Below the pieces are notes generated by a model. The model was given only the letters and a program-made list of their open reading frames with translations, was not told the origin of the DNA and did not search any database. A stretch of DNA of 64,000 nt from Limnanthes douglasii subsp. nivea (Eukaryota > Streptophyta > Magnoliopsida > Brassicales > Limnanthaceae), in the NCBI GenBank assembly GCA_036936605.1, contig JAUPFV010000004.1:293364009-293428008 (forward strand), written 5' to 3'. Shown piece after piece: positions 10,331-20,447 of the stretch. A program made the position numbers and the translations under genes. Numbering within the stretch: position 1 is the first letter of the stretch; each line of letters starts with the position of its first letter.

Positions 10331-10814
10331 AGGAAAGTATTAACATTACATGTAACCAAACTTCTACCTTGCGTTCGACGATAAACCCAGAAACTGAGCA
10401 ACTATCGTCACTAAATACTTCATTCTAGTATAAAAAGCAACGCCTATCGTGAAATAACAGAAAATAGTGGTTCGAATTCATCAAAAACGCAAAAAGTACA
10501 CTTTCCACGATAATGCATACTTGCTTACTTCTAAACACTGTCCTATTCACCGGTCGGAGATGACTTGCCGAAAACTTTGTCGAATAGAAGGTGGTTACTC
10601 GTTGAACTGAGTAAAAGACGGTGACTGGTATGATTGCGTTGAAGGTGCGAAAGGCGTTGAAGGCGCGAACCGTGAGAAGCTGTAGGAGTTTTCAGTTTGA
10701 GAGAGAGAGAGTATCACGAAGTCGAACGATTTCTGGTGGTTCTAAAATTAGATGTGTTTGGGTTTGTTTAGGGTGATGGGAAGTGTGAAAAAATGGGTTT
10801 GAAGTGAAAAATGG

Positions 10815-10824
10815 GTATATATAG
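10815..10824 (-). promoter_or_regulatory. TATA box for the minus-strand PMD-like gene
   Basis: The minus strand reads CTATATATAC, followed downstream by a GA/CT-rich leader (CTCTCTCTCTC near 10,700). This is a good candidate core promoter for the gene ending at 7597, if its leader is spliced over the motif cluster at 9945-10,260. Confidence 0.5.
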
Positions 10825-10943
10825 TCGAGGGGTAATTTTGTCCAAATTTTTATTCGAGGTATTAAGTAACACTATCCAAAATTTGGGTACTCCCGGATAA
10901 TAAGATACTTGAGTGGGTATTTACCGGTACCTTTCTTTACTAC

Positions 10944-10949
10944 TAATAC

Positions 10950-11013
<64 letters not shown>
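10944..11013. repeat. (AAT)n microsatellite
   Basis: About 23 near-perfect AAT triplets, with one AGT variant at the right end. Confidence 0.97.
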
Positions 11014-11014
<1 letters not shown>

Positions 11015-11303
11015 GTAATAATACAATTAAACTTTTATTTTATTTTGAAAAACATATTAAAATGAATAATATTAATTAATTAATATAACATTAATATGGG
11101 TTAAACTGATAATTAATAAGAGTAAATATATTAATTTTAAAAATAATCAAAACTAATATTTCGTATAAATAAATATATTACCTTAACAATAATAGGTTAG
11201 CGGGGACCTACTAAATATTATGGAATATATAAATATTAATTATTATATTCTAAAACATACGAATTACGATGTTTAAGCTTTTATAACGTAATATTGTTTT
11301 AAG

Positions 11304-12753
11304 GGAGACTTACGAATAAAGACCTAGTTTATGAACTTATTATGGATAAAGACATAAAATTTTAAAGGATTTTATACCTTAAATACTCTTCTATATAAAA
11401 TACGCTAACCAACTTCTCTTTTTTTATTTTTTTATATTTTAATTTTTAAAGGTCCGTATTTTTTGAACCGTAACTCGGAACGAGTCCGAAAATACTATTG
11501 GTTTTGTTTTTTTAAGACGAACAAAATTAGTACCATTCATGATATGTTTTGATTTTTTTTTTTAAAAAATTATATTTTACACACGTTTCTCAGTTATATG
11601 GTTTCGCATCTAGTGAGTGGTTTCGTATCTATCAAAATAAAAAAGGTTTCGCATCTATCAAAACAAAGAGGTTTCTCAACGAGCAAAATAAAAAAGGTTT
11701 CGCATCTATCAAAATAAAGAAGGTTTCGCATCCATCAAAATAAAGAAGGTTTCGTATCCATCAAAATAAAGAAGGTTTCGCATCCATCAAAATAAATAAG
11801 GTTTATCATCTATCAAAATAAAGAAATGTTTCACATCTAACAAAATAAAGAAGGTTTCGCATCTAGCCCAACAAAACAGATTTCGCATCTATCATAACAA
11901 AGAAGGTTTCATATCTTCTTCGCGAAACCTTTAAGTTTTTTAAAATTTTAAAAGTTTGTATCTATTAAACCGATAAAAAAATTAAAAGTTTGTATCTTTT
12001 AAACCGTAACTCGAAAAAAAATACGAAAATATCGTTGGTTTTGTTTTTTTAAGACGAAAAAACTAGTACAATTCATGATATGTTATGAATTACAAAAAAA
12101 TTGAACAAATAACGTTTTGCATTTATAAAAAATGTGTTTTTTGCATCTACCATTCGAGAAGAATTACATGTTTTGAAACTCTTAGTAGGTACATATACAA
12201 AGGTTTTGCATCTTCTTCCCTGAGCCATTTTACTCGACACTAAAATCTCAGAAACTCAAAACAGACGAAAATCGACGAAAAGCTAACTAAAATACAACAA
12301 ATAAACTACATTAGCAACGTAAAACCTAGATACATACCAAGAATCAGAAACAAACACATAACTCGAATACTAATAGTATTCCGAAATCAAAACTCGACTT
12401 ACCACACACAAATCCACTTATCTAAAATATATATCCAAAATCAAGCTTCGAAATCAACTAAAAACACAAAAAAAATATGAAAACAAAAGAAAAACAAGAA
12501 AATTGAGTAAAAAAATGAAGAATCGTATAACATTAGATTCGTTCTGTTCATATATATAGAGAGAAAATTGAGAAGAAAAAGGTGAGGTATGAGTCTAAAA
12601 GCCTTATATATAAATGAACAAGAGTATTTAAAGAATTAGTCGGTTTTCAATAGTAAATATTTAACTAAAACAGTTTCTCTGACAATAATGAAAATATGGA
12701 TCTCAAGTGGATAATAGTTTGGGTTTTGAGCTTTAAATGATACTTTACCCATA
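11304..12753. mobile_element. Short non-autonomous element nested in the AT-rich repeat
   Basis: This 1.45-kb block is absent from the otherwise collinear copy at ~38.4 kb. It starts GGGAGACTTACG and ends TACTTTACCC, so both ends begin GGG when read inwards. It is flanked by TTGTTTTAA and ATATTTTAA, which agree at 7 of 9 positions, consistent with an aged 9-bp Mutator-type duplication. Inside is a 26-bp tandem array and two copies of a segment with TTTTAAACCGTAACTCG, also found at ~25,430. The right third contains a TATATATAGAGAGA leader-like stretch. No coding sequence. Confidence 0.5.
11590..11935. repeat. 26-bp tandem array with TTTCGCATC core
   Basis: About twelve units of GGTTTCGCATC(T/C)ATCAAAAT plus AAAGAA-like spacer follow one another, degenerating at both sides and ending in CTTCTTCGCGAAACC. 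The ORF at 11,549-11,743 merely reads through this array. Confidence 0.9.
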
Positions 12754-13214
12754 TTTTAATATTTGTTTTCACATAATATTATTTACATTATTTATTGAGA
12801 ACGTTTTATAACATCTATATATTTAATATAAATAATGCAATATCTATATAAATGTTTTAATATATGTTGTATATTTATCTAAATACTTATATACAATATT
12901 ATTTAATAAATTTTGTATATAATATTATATATTTATGAATATTCATATATAATATCTATTTAATACATATATATCCACATATAACTTATATTTATTTATA
13001 TATATTTATGAATATTCATATATTAAATATTCGCTAATATATCTCTTGACCTTTTATAAAAAAAGGTTACGTTTCTAGTCAATATTAAACATTCAAATAT
13101 ACAATATTATTTAATATTTGCTTTTAATATGATATTATTGTTGCAGTGCAGTGTGGGTTGTATATGCATATTTATATACTTATTTATTTAATATAAGCTT
13201 TTAAAATATTTGCC

Positions 13215-13424
13215 TGAAGGGACTAGGTCTCTGCTATAAAACGAAAATGCAGATACACTTACACTTACACACAAGAATTTGGAAATGTTAACTTCTCATT
13301 TCATTTGTCAAACATCATTACACTGTCTTTTATATAGACAAATAACTAACGGTTTTATCTTATCTTACTAACTGCTTTAATAACTAATATAAACACAGTG
13401 TCTAAGTTCAATGTTTATCCAACA
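13215..13424 (-). repeat. Copia 3' LTR (210 bp)
   Basis: It begins TGAAGGGACTAGGTC and ends ATCCAACA on the plus strand. It is ~92-95% identical by eye to 13,850-14,030 plus 23,907-23,928. The truncated gag frame runs straight into it. Confidence 0.88.
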
Positions 13425-13792
13425 TTCTCCTCCTTAACATTGAACTTGATTGTCTGTCTTGTTCGTCGTCTGCCTGATCTTCTCTTTGCCGTCTGCTTCT
13501 CTGAAATTTCCACATGTGTAATCTTAGTCAGTTTCCATTTCAGCACGATCTTCGCCAACCTGCCAACCCGCATCTCCCTGAGTGCGTCCCAAGCCTCCTT
13601 TACCGTCTGCTTCTCCGCTTGAGAAATGGCTGCCATGACGCCTTGATCTTTGACATCATCTATGTCTTCACCTTCAATCACCAACCATACTCCTAGCGAA
13701 CGCAAGATTATCTTCATCTTGACAGCCCATGTGTCGTAGTTCGTTTCGCTTAACGTTGGATATTGAATCGGGATTAAAACTCCTCTGGCCAT
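13415..13792 (-). pseudogene. Copia gag N-terminus, truncated
   Basis: The ATG at 13,792 lies 44 bp after the primer-binding site. The protein starts MARGVLIPIQYPTLSETNYD and continues ...TWAVKMKIILRSLGVWLVIEG, the typical DUF4219/UBN2-type beginning of plant Copia Gag. After ~120 residues it ends in the LTR, so the zinc knuckle, protease, integrase and reverse transcriptase are all missing. Confidence 0.8.
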
Positions 13793-13835
13793 CGGTTTGA
13801 TGACCGCAACTGCCTTCTAGTGATCTCCAACACGG

Positions 13836-13847
13836 GCTCTGATACCA
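13836..13847 (-). other. Primer-binding site, initiator tRNA-Met
   Basis: The minus strand reads TGGTATCAGAGC two bases after the LTR end, the standard tRNA-iMet complement of Copia elements. Confidence 0.92.
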
Positions 13848-13849
13848 AA

Positions 13850-14030
13850 TGAAGGGACTAGGTCCCTGCTATAAAACGGAAATGCAGATACACTTATAGA
13901 CAGACAAGAACTTGGAAATGTTAACTTCTCATTTCATTTGTCAAACATTATTACACTGTCTCTTATATAGACAAATAACTAACGGTTTGATCTTATCTTA
14001 CTAACTGCTTTAATAACTAATATAAACACG
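13850..14030 (-). repeat. Copia 5' LTR, first part
   Basis: It matches 13,215-13,395 and stops at GTGTC, where Gypsy element A inserted. The last 22 bp of the LTR are at 23,907-23,928. Confidence 0.88.
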
Positions 14031-14034
14031 TGTC

Positions 14035-14359
14035 TGATAAGGGAATAATTTGCCAGAATTAATAATAAGGAGTTAATTATGAGTAGAAGGAAATTGATGT
14101 GATTGTAATAGCATTTACAGCTTATTAGAGGTCAATTTGTAATCAATGTATTTGATGAAGAACCAAAATAGAAATAAAACAAGCCCACCAAGGACATTAA
14201 TGGGTCCACCCTTCTTTACTATAAAAGGAGACCCATTATTCTTGGTAGGTGGGACATTCCACAATATAATATTCTCTTTTCGATTTCTCTCTCTACACTC
14301 TCTCTAGACACATCAGGTCCAAGACCCAATATTCTTCCTAGTCATTTATTCTCTCATCA
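14035..14359 (+). repeat. Gypsy A 5' LTR (325 bp)
   Basis: It begins TGATAAGGGAATAATTT and ends CTCTCATCA. It contains ACTATAAAAGGAG (TATA near 14,219) and a CTCTCTCT initiator region. It differs from the 3' LTR by few substitutions and an 11-bp length change in the CT-rich part. Confidence 0.95.
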
Positions 14360-14360
14360 T

Positions 14361-14380
14361 TGGCGCCGCTTGTGGGAATC
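14361..14380 (+). other. Primer-binding site of Gypsy A
   Basis: TGGCGCCGCTTGTGGGAATC begins two bases after the LTR. Its first eight bases match the 3' end of plant tRNA-Asp; the rest departs from it, so the tRNA is not certain. Confidence 0.6.
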
Positions 14381-14434
14381 CGTGATACCAAAAAGGAATC
14401 TTTTTCTTTGAAAATCGCGATCTGATCTTCAAGG

Positions 14435-16264
14435 ATGAATGAAGAGGCTGTCGAAGAGAGGGTCGGGAGAGAAGTAGCCCGAGCCGTTTCGTTATCTGAG
14501 GGCGAAGAAGCCCCGGGTCGGGAACGTTACGCCAAGGGTCGGGACAAATGTTCGACTCTTATTATGACCAGAATACAACTCCTGGAAGACATTGCCAGAT
14601 TAAATGCTGAAAGAGAGCGGGCGTTAGACGAGAAAAGGGTTCGAGAAGGAAAAGGTATAGAACCATTCATCGATAACGGCGGCGGAGGCAACCTGACTGC
14701 GGGACATCGCATCGAGGCCCGACCAGTTAGATATTATCGAGAGCCTCGTACAGAGGATGGGCAACACACCAGAGAGCAGTGGTACCCAGAGGATAACCGC
14801 GACATCTTCGCCGATTACACCTCGGATGATTTGTCAGGAAGGGAGTACCGACGTCGGGAAAGGTTGAACAAACGCGCATAGAAAAATCGTTCCCGACACC
14901 ACAGGGGACCCCGGTCAGACTCTCCTAAGTACAAGAAAGGTAGCACCAAAAAACGAATGCCAGTGTCGTTTGAGAGAGAAGAAATGCCAGCATGCAGCAG
15001 GGAAGAACGACTAGCGCTGCCTCAGGTACAATGGCAACCTTCGAAGAGCCAAAACCAGGGGTACCGAACTAGCAGCCAATTTATCAATCCCGGGGATGAG
15101 GGCCTCTACGGGATCGAGACAGAAGGGCTCGGAGGCGGAGCTTTCGGGTTCGGGATGAATTGGAGAGCTTCGCCGTTGTCCGATGAGATATTAGCGAGGC
15201 ACCTCCCGAAGAGGTTTGATATTTCCAAATTGGAAAAATACGACGGAAAGAAGGACCCGGATAAACACCTGGAAGCCTTCAAAAACTTCATGCTGAGTTT
15301 CGATAATAGCGATAAACTTCTGTGTCAGGCATTTTCGATGACCTTCCGGGACCGGGCATCCAAGTGGTCCAACCGGTTACCACAAGGTTGCATCAAAAAC
15401 CTCGGGATGTTCTGGACAATGTTTAGACAGCATTTCGTCGGAAGTAAGAGTTTCCGAGCCAACGGAGACACCATCATGAATTGTAAGCAGAGGCTAGGAG
15501 AGAGCCTCAGAGAATATACCAGGCGTTTTATTGACGCTAAAACCGACCTAGACCATTGCGAGGAAAACGTAGCGCTAACCGCGTATCGCTTGGGCTTGCT
15601 CCCGGGACCGATGAAGCAAGCGGTAACTAAGAAGCAAACATTTACTTTTTCCGCCCTTCTGGCTCAAATAGAAAAACAAATACTGATCGAAGAAACCGAG
15701 ACATCCGAGCTGGTAGCGCAAATTCAGCAAAGCGCGCAAGCAGCGGTCGTGACAAGACAAGGGGCTCAATCCAGCTACGCACAGCCAGCCCAGCCGGTTA
15801 GCACGATACCTCCGACCCAATCCTTACCTATCAAGCCTTCGGCTCCCCCGAGCCAAAAAACAAAGCAGACGAGTCAAGCGGTTTCGCGACCCATATCTAA
15901 AAAGTGGATCCGACTTGCTTACTTTGCCGACCTGACAGAATGTTTATCATCGATATACGAAAAAACTAAGAAAAACGGGATGTATCGGAGGCATTTCCCC
16001 ATACCAACGTCTCGGGAACAGAGGAATAACCGTTATTGTCGATATCACGAAGATGTGGGGCACGATACTAAGGACTGCATTGCCTTAAAAAAAGAGATAG
16101 AGATGCTCATAGAGCACGGAAACCTCATGGAATACGTAAAGAAGAAAACACAGCAGAGCACAACTTCGAGAGAAGTCACGACGATACCGAAGCCTGAAAC
16201 CACCATGACCATTTTCGAGGTCGTTGACCCTTTTGATGTTTCCATTGAGTACCTCGACCCCTAG
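14435..16264 (+). pseudogene. Gypsy A gag
   Basis: ATG at 14,435. One frame runs to 16,264 with a single TAG at 14,879 that probably replaces a Gln codon. The capsid region (about 15,190-15,600) contains LPKRFDISKLEKYDGKKDPD, a WSNRLPQG segment and ESLREYTRRF. The zinc knuckle is one C-x2-H type remnant (RYHEDVGHDTKDCIALK). The frame then meets TAG at 16,262 but stays in register with the protease, so gag and protease were one ORF. It is structural: coat of the intracellular particle. Confidence 0.88.
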
Positions 16265-16321
16265 ATAAATCGAAACATCATCGGGATCATCGAAGAAGAA
16301 GCTGAGGAAAGTATTGGTAAT

Positions 16322-19300
16322 GTGAAAAACCTTTGTAAATTCTTCGAATCTCTGACTATCTTCGGTAGAGACTCTATGGCAGGTACCACACACTCTTCCA
16401 GAAAAAGGCATATCGTGAATCTGACCACCCAGTTGGAAGCTCAGACCTATCCCCACTCCAAAAGCGTCCCATCACCGATCCTGTATTTTGACGACGACTA
16501 CATGAGAGATATAGCCGACCCTCATGAGAACGCCATCGTTATCGGGGCGGCCATCGCGGGAGAAGAGGTCCGGCGTATCTTGGTGGATACCGGTAGCTCA
16601 GCCAACATAATCTTCGCGTCCACTTTCGCAAAGTTTAGGACACCCCCGGTCATTACACGGTCGGATCGTACTACTGTAGGATTTACGGGGTCAGCAGCTG
16701 ACGTGGTCGGAGAATTTGAGGGCGTCGTTCAGCTAGGCCGCGGCCCATTTAAGAAGGAGGTCACCGTTTTATTCGTGGTGGTAGACACACCGGCTTCTCA
16801 TAATGCTATTTTGGCAGATCATGGATATCACGAATGCATGCGGTATCATCCACGGTCCATCAGTGTTTGAAATACGTAATCGGAAACAATGTGGGTATAG
16901 TCTGAAGCAGCCAGAAAGCGGCACGGGAGTGTTACCGAGCGGCGTTGGCACCCAAAAAGGATCATGAGATGGTTCAGGCGCGGGATTAGCAATTAAAGGG
17001 GCTCCCCCTGGGGTCTTTACCCGTTGATGATCCTAGGGAAGCTCCTAGCTATTTGACTATCGACGAAGAATGCGTACAACACCCATTTGTCGAAGGAAAA
17101 GTTCTGCAGATCGGGATCCGTTTGTCACCGGCTTTCAGAAAATAGTTGTTATCTTTACTACGAGCGAATTTAGATTTATTCGCATGGTGCTCGAGGGACG
17201 TAACCAGAGTCCCAGAGTCTTGTGTGATTCACAAGCTAACTATCAACAAAAACGTCAGACCCGTCTCTCAAAAGCGTCGGGCTTTTTCCCCGGAAAAGGC
17301 AGAAATCATCCTGCGCGAAGTTGAAAGAATGATCAGCGTCGGGCATATCAAGGAGTCAAGTTACCCGCTCTGGACCTCTAATCCCGTCCTGGTAAAAAAG
17401 AAAAACAGGAAGTGGAGGATGTGCGTGGACTTCACCGACCTCAATCGGGCATGCCCGAAGGACCCCTTCCCGATGCCGAGGATTGACCAATTGGTAGACT
17501 CGACCTCGGGAAACAGACTGCTATCGTTCATGGATGCGTACGCCGGCTATACTCAGATCAAATTGCACCCAGCAGATCAGGAAAGCACAACGTTTATAAC
17601 GGGCCGAGGCTTGTATTGCTACAAGGTTATGCCGTTCGGTCTAAAAAATGTCGGAGCAACGTATCGGAGGCTAGTTAATAAAACATTCGATGGTCAAATA
17701 GGGAGGAATATGGAGATCTACATCGATGACATGTTAGTAAAGAGCGGCACAGACGAGGACCATCTCGCCGATTTACAGGAAACTTTTGATAACCTCAGGG
17801 GTATAAACCTCAAGCTCAACCCTGAAAAATGCTCTTTCGGGGTAAGGTCGGGCAAGTTCCTAGGTTTCTTTGTTAGCGAAAAAGGGATTGAAGCCGACCC
17901 CATCCAACTCCGAGCTCTTACTGACATGACCCCACCTAAGAGCATCAAGGAAGTCCAGATACTAACTGGGCGTCTAGTTGCCTTAAATCGGTTTATCTCT
18001 TGTCTCGCAAACGTCAGTGGTTGCGGAGCGGGCGTGCAGATAGTTACCCCAACAGGCATAAGTATGCACCAGGCCATCCGATTCGGTTTCCCTACCTCCA
18101 ACAACGAGGCCGAATATGAATCCGCCCTGGCCGGTCTACGATTAGCGCAGGTATGTAGAGCAAGGCAAGTACGCCTCGTTAGTGATTCCCAGCTTTTGAT
18201 AAATCAAGCCTCGGGAGCCTCGGAAGCCAGGAAAGAGCATCTGGTCCAGTACTTAGCCGCGTTAAGAGTGCTAGGCGCCTCATTTGTCAAGATCACGTAT
18301 GAACATGTCACGAGAAGTGAAAACGTAGTGGCAGACTCTCTAGCATCGGCCTCTTGCTCGAGAAATTACCCCTGGGTAACCGAACAAGAAAATCCATCCA
18401 TCATAAAGAGGCAGGAGCTGGATAACCGACCTGAAATTTCCTGACAGATATCTTCGGTAACCATTTCAGATTGGCGACGTGATATCATAGCCTTCCAAGC
18501 CAAAGGTCAACTACCAAACGATGACGCATCGGCTTAAAAATTTTGCAACAAGGCCCGAGGTTACGTTTTATTGGGCGACATATTATACAAAACGCCATTC
18601 AGCCGACCATTGCTGAGGTGTCTGGGGGTCCATGAGTCACAGATAATTGTATCCGAATTACATGACGGTGAGGGCATGGCTCATTGTGGTTACAAGGCCT
18701 TAATTAGAAGAATTTTTCTCGCTGGATTTTATTGGCCGACGATAACGACGGACGCACATCAGATAGTAAAAACCTGCGATACTTGTCAAAGATTTGCGAA
18801 CACGATAAACGTACCCGCGACTCCTTTAGAGTCCATATTAGAAGGACTATGCTTCGACTGATGGGGAATCGACCTTGTGGGGCCGTTACCGATTGCATCT
18901 GGTGGAAGACAGACAATTGTGGTGGCGGTGGATTACTTTTCCAAATGGGTTGAAGCCGAGCCATTATCCGCCACTAAGACTAAAGACATCGTCAAATTTA
19001 TTTGGTCCAATATCTATTGTCGGTTTGGGGTACCCCAGAGGCTCACCATGGATAACGTACCCCAATTCGACAGCAGAGAGATGAAATCTTTTTGCACAAC
19101 TCACAGGTTAAGGCAATGCTTCTCTGCTCCATTCCACCCTCAAGCGAACGGGCAAGTCGAAGTCACCAACCGAACCATTCTGGACGGGCTCAAAAAGAAC
19201 CTCGAAGGAAAGGCTGGCAAATGGCCGGACTATCTACAAGAAGTGTTATGGGCTTACCGAACCACTCCTCGAACGACGACTCAAGAGTCACCTTATGCTC

Positions 19301-19707
19301 TGGTATATGGTATGGACGCGGTCAGTCCGGCAGAATCCATTTTTCAGTCTTTTAGGATCGGTACCTACGATGAAAACACAAATCAAGGCGACAGAAAGTT
19401 AGCTCTCGACCTCATAGAAGAAAAACAGAATCGTGCTCAGCTACATTCTTTACACTATCAGACCCTAATGAGGAGTCGGTATGCATCTAAAGTACGACGT
19501 CGAGAATTCAAAGTCGGTGATAAGGTTTTGAGACGCGTTTTTCTGCACACCAAAGACAAAAGCCTCGGCAAGCTCGCCCCAAACTGGGAAGGACCATACG
19601 AAGTGATAGAGAAAATTAAGAGCGGGACATATCGTTTGCAAGACAAGCTCGGACATTCATTAAGGCTGCCATGGAACATTGAACATTTGAAATTGTATTT
19701 AGAGTAA
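16322..19707 (+). pseudogene. Gypsy A protease-RT-RNase H-integrase
   Basis: The protease active site ILVDTGSSANI (about 16,577) is intact. A frameshift near 16,815 (NAILADHG, where NAILG is expected) separates it from RT. RT (17,146 on) has MPFGLKN and YIDDMLVKS, so its catalytic motif is intact. After LNRFIS the frame jumps in phase to SGCGAGV of the archaeal-type RNase H, losing the RT connection, the gypsy RNase H and the first aspartate of the second one. In-frame stops follow at about 18,442, 18,536 and 18,858. Integrase has the ELHDGEG...AHCG zinc region, DLVGP, MDNVPQF (DNG changed to DNV) and NGQVEVTNR. The C-terminus ends HLKLYLE. Confidence 0.9.
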
Positions 19708-19914
19708 TTTTACATTCTCGTAACTCTCTGAGCATTATGTGTAAGAATTTCTTGGTCGGGGATGCACTCTTTCCTACCTCGGTGGCGCAAGAAGGTTTTA
19801 ATGAGGCATCGACAACGCCCGACCCCCTTTTTAATCAATTTTTTTTTGCCTTCCAATCTTTGAAGTATTACAAACTTTGTCAGCTGACGAGCTGATCAAC
19901 GATTGTTCTTACTA

Positions 19915-20255
19915 ATCTTGATTGATCAACAGAACCTCCATAGGTTTTTCAGTGTTCAAACTGATCTACATCTTACATTTCTCGACCCTAAGGGAAATTT
20001 TAAATTTTACATTGATCTAGAGAACCTTCATTGGTTTTTCAGTCTCCGAACTGATCTACATCTTAAAATTCCTGACCTTACGGGAATATTTTCAATTTTA
20101 CATTGATCTACAAAACCTTCATTGGTTTTTCAGTCTCCGAACTGATCTACATCTTAAAATTCCCGACCCTACGAGAAGATTTTCAATTTTACATTAATCT
20201 ACAGAACCTTCATCGGTTTTTCAGTTTCCGAACTGATCTAAATCCTAAAATCCCG
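19915..20255. repeat. 91-bp tandem repeat downstream of Gypsy A pol
   Basis: About 3.7 units each contain AACTGATCTACATCTTAAA and CCTTCATTGGTTTTTCAGT. It is non-coding, although two ORFs cross it. The preceding stretch GATGCACTCTTTCCTACCTC resembles one at ~37,530. Confidence 0.85.
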
Positions 20256-20447
20256 ACCATTATGTTCCAACCCTCACAAAACCATTATAGAATATAACAT
20301 TCACAAAAATTTAAAGTACGAATGCAATAATTGATTGACAGGAAATTTTGTTTACAAAAGAAGTTTATAGGGGACTCCGCAGTCCCCAAAATCCACAGGT
20401 CTTAACAAAATAAAATACAAAAACACAAAAACTAAGGACGTCAAGAA

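Larger units (their letters stand above)
1..10930. mobile_element. Large Mutator-like (VANDAL-like) element, left end outside window
   Basis: I group these 10.9 kb as one element for three reasons. A MURA-like transposase (974-3525, plus) and a PMD/DUF1985-like gene (7597-9940, minus) flank each other. The same GCGAA-type motif fills the non-coding parts from 181 to 10,260. The sequence changes to an (AAT)n tract and an AT-rich repeat after ~10,930. The right edge near 10,860-10,930 resembles a Mutator terminus but its partner is not in the window, so neither inverted repeats nor target duplication can be checked. A Pack-MULE-like insertion (~5,030-6,780) accounts for ~1.75 kb. VANDAL elements in Arabidopsis are known to lack long TIRs and to pair a transposase with accessory genes; the family assignment here is inference. 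Confidence 0.6.
11015..13214. repeat. AT-rich dispersed repeat, copy 1 (interrupted at 11,304-12,753)
   Basis: The outer parts 11,015-11,303 and 12,754-13,214 align by eye with 38,095-38,560, for example GTTAGCGGG(G)ACCTACTAAATATTATG and TTTTAATATATGTTGTATAT, and with 44,860-44,960 (TTTAATATTTGCTTTTAAT, TTATTGTTGCA). The family is extremely AT-rich with no ORF. It may be a degenerate non-autonomous transposon. Confidence 0.7.

Noticed and set aside
11590..11935. CRISPR-like direct repeats
   Set aside because: Units are strictly tandem without unique spacers of constant length, and the genome is a plant nuclear one.
14361..14380. Confident tRNA-Asp primer site in Gypsy A
   Set aside because: Only the first eight bases match; kept as a low-confidence feature.
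19903..20297. Two small ORFs downstream of Gypsy A integrase
   Set aside because: They lie in the 91-bp tandem repeat and share its periodicity.
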